In this document: positions 59,534 through 64,000 of the stretch, piece by piece | Position numbering within the stretch: position 1 is the first letter of the stretch | How the letters are laid out: each line of letters starts with the position of its first letter | Assembly (NCBI GenBank): GCA_958410215.1 | Contig: CATYOF010000005.1 | Location: 54,839-118,838, forward strand | Direction of reading: 5' to 3' | DNA length: 64,000 nucleotides | DNA from: an uncultured Cryptobacterium sp. | GTDB taxonomy: Bacteria > Actinomycetota > Coriobacteriia > Coriobacteriales > Eggerthellaceae | Notes under the pieces: generated by a model | What the model was told of the DNA's origin: nothing | What the model saw: the letters and a program-made list of their open reading frames with translations, nothing else | Database searches by the model: none | Translations under genes and position numbers: made by a program

Positions 59534-60193
59534 ATGAGCAACGTAATTATCGTCGGCTGTGGACGCGTGGGTTCGCGGTTGGCTTTGATGCTTTCGGACC
59601 ACGATGACAATGTATGTGTAATTGATCGCAATCCCCGTGCTTTTGCATCATTGGGTCGCGATTTTAATGGATCTACCTTTCCCGGTGTAGGGTATGACGA
59701 AGAAGTTCTGGTTGCAGCAGGTATTGAAGACTGCGATTTTGTTGCAGCGGTAACCCAAAGTGACAATGCAAATCTTATGGTGGTCGAAATTGCCCGTCGT
59801 CTTTACGATGTTCCGCATGCAGTTGCTCGTCTTTATGACAGCTCTCATGAACGCACCTATATGCAGCTTGGCATTGACTATGTATGTGGCACCACGCTGG
59901 TTGCAGAAGAACTGTTTTCGAAAGCAACATCGGGTATTGGCGATCATATCGCAACTTTTTCTGACTACGAAGTTCTTCAGTTTGCGCTCGATTTAAGTTC
60001 AACAGGGCAAACATCAATTAAGGTTTCCGAATTGGAATCACGTCATTCTCTTCGTGTATGCGCTTTCGAACGTGCGGATGGCAGCATTAGTTCTATTCCC
60101 TCTTCATCAAGTATTTTGTATCAGGGCGATGCAGTACTAGCCGTTGTTGCGCAAAGCGCTATTCCAACCATTGCGAAATTCGCCCAGGATTAA
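59534..60193 (+). CDS. TrkA-family potassium uptake regulator, first of pair
   Basis: Cytoplasmic RCK-type subunit (219 aa) that gates a Trk/Ktr potassium channel. The N-domain NAD(H)-binding motif is IIVGCGRVGSRLALML with acidic DR at the end of strand 2 (CVIDRNPRA). A TrkA-C-like domain is about 140-219. ATG 59534 follows GAAAAGGA. It is followed 11 bases later by a second TrkA-type gene, as in the ceoB-ceoC pair of mycobacteria. The channel subunit is not in the window. Confidence 0.92.
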   Translation: MSNVIIVGCGRVGSRLALMLSDHDDNVCVIDRNPRAFASLGRDFNGSTFPGVGYDEEVLVAAGIEDCDFVAAVTQSDNANLMVVEIARRLYDVPHAVARLYDSSHERTYMQLGIDYVCGTTLVAEELFSKATSGIGDHIATFSDYEVLQFALDLSSTGQTSIKVSELESRHSLRVCAFERADGSISSIPSSSSILYQGDAVLAVVAQSAIPTIAKFAQD

Positions 60194-60204
60194 CGGAGGG
60201 GTTC

Positions 60205-60876
60205 ATGTATATCGTTATTGTTGGTGGCGGTAAACTGGGTGCTTATTTAGCAAGCACGCTTCTTCGCGGCGATAATCAGGTTGCCATTATTGAAGAAGAA
60301 GAAAGCGCCGCTATTGAACTGTCGGAAAAACTGGATGGATCGTGTTTGGTCATCCATGGCGATGGCTGTTCGGCCACTATTCAAGACGATGCCGGCACTG
60401 ATCAAGCTGATGTATTTGTGGCAGCTACCGGCCAAGACGAAGACAATTTAGCGGCATGCGAAATTGCAACGCGTGTTTTTGATGTTCCTCGTAGCATTGC
60501 TCGTGTAAACAGTCCTAAAAACCTTCGTATTTTTCGCCGCTTAGGTATTGAAAGTATTTCCTCAACAGCCCTTATTGCGCACATGATCGAAGAAGAGGCA
60601 ATGATGGGTTCCATGAGTGCGGCGGTAACGCTTACAAGTGATCAGATTGCGCTGACTGAAATTAAGGTACCTACCATGCGTAATCACGATAATTTCCGTG
60701 GTATGCGCGCCCTTGATTTGGAATTTGGCGAAGGGGTTCGCCTTATTGCGGTGTCTCATGCTGATGAAGTAGAGGTCGTGGGTGAAGAAACCCGCATTTT
60801 CCCCGGTGATCAGGTTATTGTAGCGGCGGATACCGACCGAGTAGATACGGCGATCGAGTTGGTACGTTCGCTTTAA
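60205..60876 (+). CDS. TrkA-family potassium uptake regulator, second of pair
   Basis: 223 aa. The RCK N-domain is IVIVGGGKLGAYLASTLL, with VAIIEEEE at strand 2 and HGDGCSATIQDDAGTDQADVFVAATGQDEDNLAACEIA. A TrkA-C domain is about 135-223 (RGMRALDLEFGEGVRLIAVSHADEVEVVGEETRIFPGDQVIVAA). ATG 60205 follows CGGAGGGG. Its sequence differs clearly from its neighbour, suggesting a heteromeric ring or division of ligand sensing. Confidence 0.92.
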   Translation: MYIVIVGGGKLGAYLASTLLRGDNQVAIIEEEESAAIELSEKLDGSCLVIHGDGCSATIQDDAGTDQADVFVAATGQDEDNLAACEIATRVFDVPRSIARVNSPKNLRIFRRLGIESISSTALIAHMIEEEAMMGSMSAAVTLTSDQIALTEIKVPTMRNHDNFRGMRALDLEFGEGVRLIAVSHADEVEVVGEETRIFPGDQVIVAADTDRVDTAIELVRSL

Positions 60877-60930
60877 TGAAGCAAGTTCGGTAAAGTGAGT
60901 TCGGCATCCTAGATGGAAATGCAAATATAA

Positions 60931-60995
60931 AGGCAGTAAAACAAGTTGTAAAACAGGCAGTAACGCAACAATGCAGGCAGTAATATAAGCAGTAA
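60931..60995 (+). repeat. Four short direct repeats upstream of purB
   Basis: AGGCAGTAA at 60931-60939, 60955-60963 and 60975-60983, and AAGCAGTAA at 60987-60995, in the 177-base gap before purB. The flanks also repeat loosely as ACAAG/TAAAAC. They could be operator half-sites or a decayed tandem array. Confidence 0.6.
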
Positions 60996-61053
60996 ACAAG
61001 CGCCCTGACGTAGAGCAGGTAAGACAAAGCGCCAACCAGAGGAAGGAAAAGGT

Positions 61054-62397
61054 ATGATTGGTCGTTATACCCGTCCCGAAATGGGAGCAATTTGGGAATT
61101 GCAGAACAAGTTTGAAATTTGGAAAGAAATCGAAGTACTGGCGTGCGAAGCGCAAGCAGAGCTTGGTAAATCCGGTATTACGAAAGAAGAAGCAGCTTGG
61201 ATTCGCGAGCATGCAAACTTCACGGTTGAGCGCATTGATGAAATTGAAAAGGTAACCAACCACGATGTAATTGCCTTTACCACTAACATGGCTGAATATA
61301 TTGATGCCGATCTTCCTGAAGGCATGGAGCCTCCCAGCCGTTGGGTTCACTATGGCATGACTTCTTCCGACTTGGGCGATACGGCACTTTCTTATCAAAT
61401 TACCCAGGCCCTTGACATTATTTTGGCCGACGTGAAACAGCTTGGCGAAACCTGCAAACGTCGTGCGTTTGAATTTCAGGAAACTCTTTGTGTGGGACGC
61501 ACTCACGGTATTCATGCAGAGCCTATGACCTTCGGTATGAAGTTTGGTTCCTGGGCTTGGGCTTTGAAGCGCGCTCAAACGCGTTTGGAAGAAGCTCGTC
61601 GCGTTGCTGCAACGGGCGCTATTTCTGGTGCGGTAGGAACGTATTCCAGCATTGATCCGTTTGTGGAACAGTATGTGTGCGAAAAGTTGGGCCTTACGCC
61701 TGATCCCTTGTCTACGCAGGTTCTGGCACGCGATCGTCATGCTCAGGTTATGACTGCTTTGGCAGTAACGGCTTCAACGTTGGAATCTATTGCAATGCAG
61801 GTTCGTCTTTTACAGCAGTCCGACGTTATTGAAGCGGAAGAACCTTTCGCAAAGGGACAAAAGGGATCTTCTGCTATGCCTCATAAGCGCAATCCTATTA
61901 CCGCAGAAAGGGTATGCGGCTTGTCTCGTGTGGTAAAAGCGAATGCTCAGGTTGCTTTGGATGATGTAGCGCTGTGGTACGAGCGCGACATTTCGCATTC
62001 AGGTGCTGAACGTGTTGCTTTGGCAGACAGTTTTATCGCGCTTGATTATATGTTTGGCAAGATGCAGTGGATGCTTGATGGTTTGCAAACCTATCCTGCC
62101 AAGATGGAGCACAACCTGTGGCGCACCAAGGGTCTTATTTTCTCTTCCAAGGTTTTACTTGCGTTGGTGCAGACGGGCATTACGCGCGAAGATGCCTATG
62201 TTATCGTTCAGCGTAACGCTATGAAGGTATGGGAAGACATCCAAAATGCGGTTGATGGTCCTACGTATCGCGAGCGTCTTGAAGCAGACCCTGAGGCAAA
62301 TCTTTCCAAGGAAACTCTGGACGAAATCTTTGATCCATGGGACTTCTTAACCCGTAAAGATGTGGTGTTTGATCGTCTGAAGGAATTGGAGTTTTAA
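61054..62397 (+). CDS. purB: Adenylosuccinate lyase
   Basis: Cleaves SAICAR and adenylosuccinate with release of fumarate (447 aa), two steps of purine synthesis. It begins MIGRYTRPEMGAIW, as in Gram-positive PurB. HYGMTSSDLGDTAL, GRTHGIHAEPMTFGMKFGSWAW, and the fumarase/aspartase signature KGQKGSSAMPHKRNPITAERVCG are present, with the catalytic serine in GSSAMPHKRNP. ATG 61054 follows GAGGAAGGA. purA and purD are elsewhere in the window, not linked. Confidence 0.97.
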   Translation: MIGRYTRPEMGAIWELQNKFEIWKEIEVLACEAQAELGKSGITKEEAAWIREHANFTVERIDEIEKVTNHDVIAFTTNMAEYIDADLPEGMEPPSRWVHYGMTSSDLGDTALSYQITQALDIILADVKQLGETCKRRAFEFQETLCVGRTHGIHAEPMTFGMKFGSWAWALKRAQTRLEEARRVAATGAISGAVGTYSSIDPFVEQYVCEKLGLTPDPLSTQVLARDRHAQVMTALAVTASTLESIAMQVRLLQQSDVIEAEEPFAKGQKGSSAMPHKRNPITAERVCGLSRVVKANAQVALDDVALWYERDISHSGAERVALADSFIALDYMFGKMQWMLDGLQTYPAKMEHNLWRTKGLIFSSKVLLALVQTGITREDAYVIVQRNAMKVWEDIQNAVDGPTYRERLEADPEANLSKETLDEIFDPWDFLTRKDVVFDRLKELEF

Positions 62398-62429
62398 TTC
62401 GAGTTCGTTTTGCTTTGTATGGCGGACGG

Positions 62430-62560
62430 TATACCTATTATTTCAGGGTCACCCGTTCAGCTACCGTTCGCCTTGCGGCTCACTATGCGCAACACTCCGC
62501 CGCTTCACTTTTAAAAAATTAAAGTTTGAAGCGGCGAGTGCCCTTCAATAATAGGTATGC
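62430..62560. repeat. Nested inverted repeat after purB
   Basis: The outer arms ATACCTATTATT (62431-62442) and AATAATAGGTAT (about 62547-62558) are inverted. Inside, a long imperfect hairpin pairs CACTC-CGCCGCTTCA-CTTT (about 62493-62511) with AAAGTT-TGAAGCGGCG-AGTG (about 62521-62540) around an AT-rich loop. It may terminate purB and the opposing gene, but its size and nesting look like a REP- or MITE-type element. Confidence 0.6.
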
Positions 62561-62652
62561 CACCTGCTTGAAAAGCCGCTACTAATTTAATCAGCCAGTC
62601 TTGGTGGCGCTGGTAGAGAACCTTGTCTTCAACAGGAGGCCACTACAATCTT

Positions 62653-64000
62653 TTACGCGAATGCGCTGCCAATAGCCCCTTCGATGGGGGTAAACACCCG
62701 AATAAGGGTGTGGTTGTTATCGGCGTTTGCGTCATCGATAACTTGGCTCAATCCCACAAACGAAGAACAACTGCCCGATGAAACCAATTGTTCGCCATAC
62801 GAATCGGCCCCGCTTACCGTATCAATAGCGAAATAGCTTTTGCTGGCAAAATGAACACCTGAAAGCGCGGTAGTGGATTTCACCACAAACCAATCCCCAC
62901 ACCAGCACGGTGCGGTAATGGGGGATCTACTATAGCGAAACCATGGCAGGCCATTGTAATTGTTTACTTGAACTGCGGTGCGTGGGGTGTAGGTTCCCAG
63001 ATTTGCAATGCCACCACCGTAGTTATAAATACTGGTAAAACCAAAGGAAAAACCACTCGATCCGTACCCAACTATTTCAGGGGTCATAGAAGAGGGTAGG
63101 GTCATCTGGTCAACCGTTTGAAGCGAATCGGCAGATATTTTGGTGAGCTGATAGTACACCGTAGTTGAATCGGCCCGAGGGGTAATCACGACTCCATCAG
63201 TGGCGGGTGCAACACGCGTAGCGAAAGCCCGTTTTGACGAATAGACATGCTTCACGTCGGTTGATCCAAAGGTTGCCGCACGTAGTTCGGCAGGTTCATT
63301 TGCTGCTTCACCCGAGGGGTTAGGACTTACCTGCCAAAAGGCCGTGTTATCAATGGCAGCAAGAGAAGGCATAAGCCAATTCGAATCACCTTCGTCAATC
63401 TGCTGGATGTTCGAGGCACTTCCATCACTTAAAGAAGCAGTGTATACGCGCCAGCGCGACTGGTAAGGATTGGACTCAGTCCAAATAAGCCCGTTTTCGC
63501 TACAACGTACGTCCAATATCTCGAAGCCTTCTTCGGCGCTTTGTGCCGCGTCAAGAACTTTGGCGGTGTTTCCGCTGGAAAGGTACAACAAACTTACCGT
63601 ATTGAGAGGGCTTGCTTCTTCGGTTGGATTAAGACATGCCGCAACCGTATCGTTATCGGCCCACACCAGCGTGCCGTAAGGAAGCGAATATGATCCCGTA
63701 AGCTGAATATAGTCAGTGTAGTTTTCGATCAGGGTGTAGTCCGCTTGCTGTTCTACTGCATCTTCCGGAACGTTAAGGTAAGAAATCTGATCGGTTGAAT
63801 CGCCTTCAAGGGCGCTGCTGGCAAGCGAAATGCCTCCACCCAGTGCCGCAATACCGCCAACAGCGGCAGCTCCTATAAGAAGATTTCGCCTGGTAAGAAG
63901 TACTTCAGGAGTAAGTTTGGGTTGGGCGGGTCCTCCTACTTTAAGGGGGTTTGGCTGATAACCCGGTGCAGTACCGTTTGTGTTCTTGCGAGTTTTGGAG
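62653..64000 (-). CDS. Tat-exported beta-propeller-like protein, 5' end cut by window edge
   Basis: At least 449 aa remain open to the right edge (reading ...SKTRKNTNGTAPGYQPNP from 63999), so the N-terminus lies outside. A twin-arginine signal, TRRNLLIGAAAVGGIAALGGG, is at about 63850-63895 and follows a Pro/Lys-rich segment. The mature part has repeated strands with Trp/Asp-rich turns (SLPYGTLVWADNDTVAAC, CSENGLIWTESNPYQSRWRVYTASL, AFWQVSPNPSGEA), typical of a seven-bladed propeller, and ends HTLIRVFTPIEGAIGSAFA. No enzyme motif is recognised. A GTG at 63666 in frame is not the start because the signal sequence lies upstream of it. Confidence 0.75.
   Translation of the reverse strand, partial: SKTRKNTNGTAPGYQPNPLKVGGPAQPKLTPEVLLTRRNLLIGAAAVGGIAALGGGISLASSALEGDSTDQISYLNVPEDAVEQQADYTLIENYTDYIQLTGSYSLPYGTLVWADNDTVAACLNPTEEASPLNTVSLLYLSSGNTAKVLDAAQSAEEGFEILDVRCSENGLIWTESNPYQSRWRVYTASLSDGSASNIQQIDEGDSNWLMPSLAAIDNTAFWQVSPNPSGEAANEPAELRAATFGSTDVKHVYSSKRAFATRVAPATDGVVITPRADSTTVYYQLTKISADSLQTVDQMTLPSSMTPEIVGYGSSGFSFGFTSIYNYGGGIANLGTYTPRTAVQVNNYNGLPWFRYSRSPITAPCWCGDWFVVKSTTALSGVHFASKSYFAIDTVSGADSYGEQLVSSGSCSSFVGLSQVIDDANADNNHTLIRVFTPIEGAIGSAFA

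Noticed and set aside
60931..60995. Possible CRISPR array from the short direct repeats before purB.
   Set aside because: The repeats are only nine bases, spacings are unequal (24, 20, 12) and there are no cas genes.
60562..61740. 392-codon minus-strand frame across the trkA/purB junction.
   Set aside because: It is antisense to two conserved genes and crosses the intergenic repeats. The protein is His/Arg/Phe-rich without domain pattern.

Overview
The window is the replication-origin region of a bacterial chromosome from the Actinomycetota, most probably class Coriobacteriia (Eggerthella-like, but AT-richer than is usual there). The order dnaA-dnaN-recF-DUF721-gyrB-gyrA followed by tRNA-Ile(GAT) and tRNA-Ala(TGC) matches the arrangement known from mycobacteria. 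On the other side rpmH-rnpA-yidD-yidC-jag-rsmG-parA-parB run away from the origin. The species is inferred, not shown.

Layout. 1-2.4 kb: an edge-cut zinc alcohol dehydrogenase, a palindromic repeat element and L-lactate dehydrogenase. 2.6-11.2 kb (minus strand): a 1301-residue membrane protein built on an M28-peptidase fold whose metal ligands look lost, a single-pass membrane protein of unknown role, and a DinG helicase with an N-terminal exonuclease. 11.2-14.2 kb: a possible HIRAN-like tail-anchored protein, ddl and rlmN. 14.2-20 kb (minus): parB, parA, rsmG, jag, yidC, yidD, rnpA, rpmH, with a cluster of parS sites. 20-24 kb: the origin, with DnaA boxes on both sides of dnaA and an unusual GHKL-ATPase/winged-helix gene between rpmH and dnaA. 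24-32 kb: dnaN, recF, a DciA-like gene, gyrB and gyrA.

32-38 kb: a bifunctional-nuclease family gene, tRNA-Ile and tRNA-Ala, typA, a PrsA/SurA-like lipoprotein foldase, an ABC ATPase and two tRNA-Ser genes. The 3' end of tRNA-Ser(GGA) is duplicated around a highly folded insert. 38-45.7 kb: an acidic protein, the rpsF-ssb-rpsR-rplI operon, dnaB, and a YhaO/YhaN pair of the SbcD/SbcC type. 45.8-54.5 kb: purA, purD, tRNA-Phe, pgi, and hypF-hypC-hypD for [NiFe]-hydrogenase maturation. 54.9-64 kb: two bacterial-PH membrane proteins, a PspC-domain protein, an exported RlpA-like barrel protein, two TrkA-type potassium regulators, purB, and an edge-cut Tat-exported protein.

Most genes are housekeeping. 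The accessory interest lies in the dispersed palindromic elements (1.1-1.4, 31.9-32.1, 33.05-33.15, 37.6-37.8 and 62.4-62.6 kb), the origin-proximal ATPase, the apparent pseudopeptidase and probable leaderless starts. Boundaries of repeats and hairpins were read by eye. Functions come from motif recognition without database searches.
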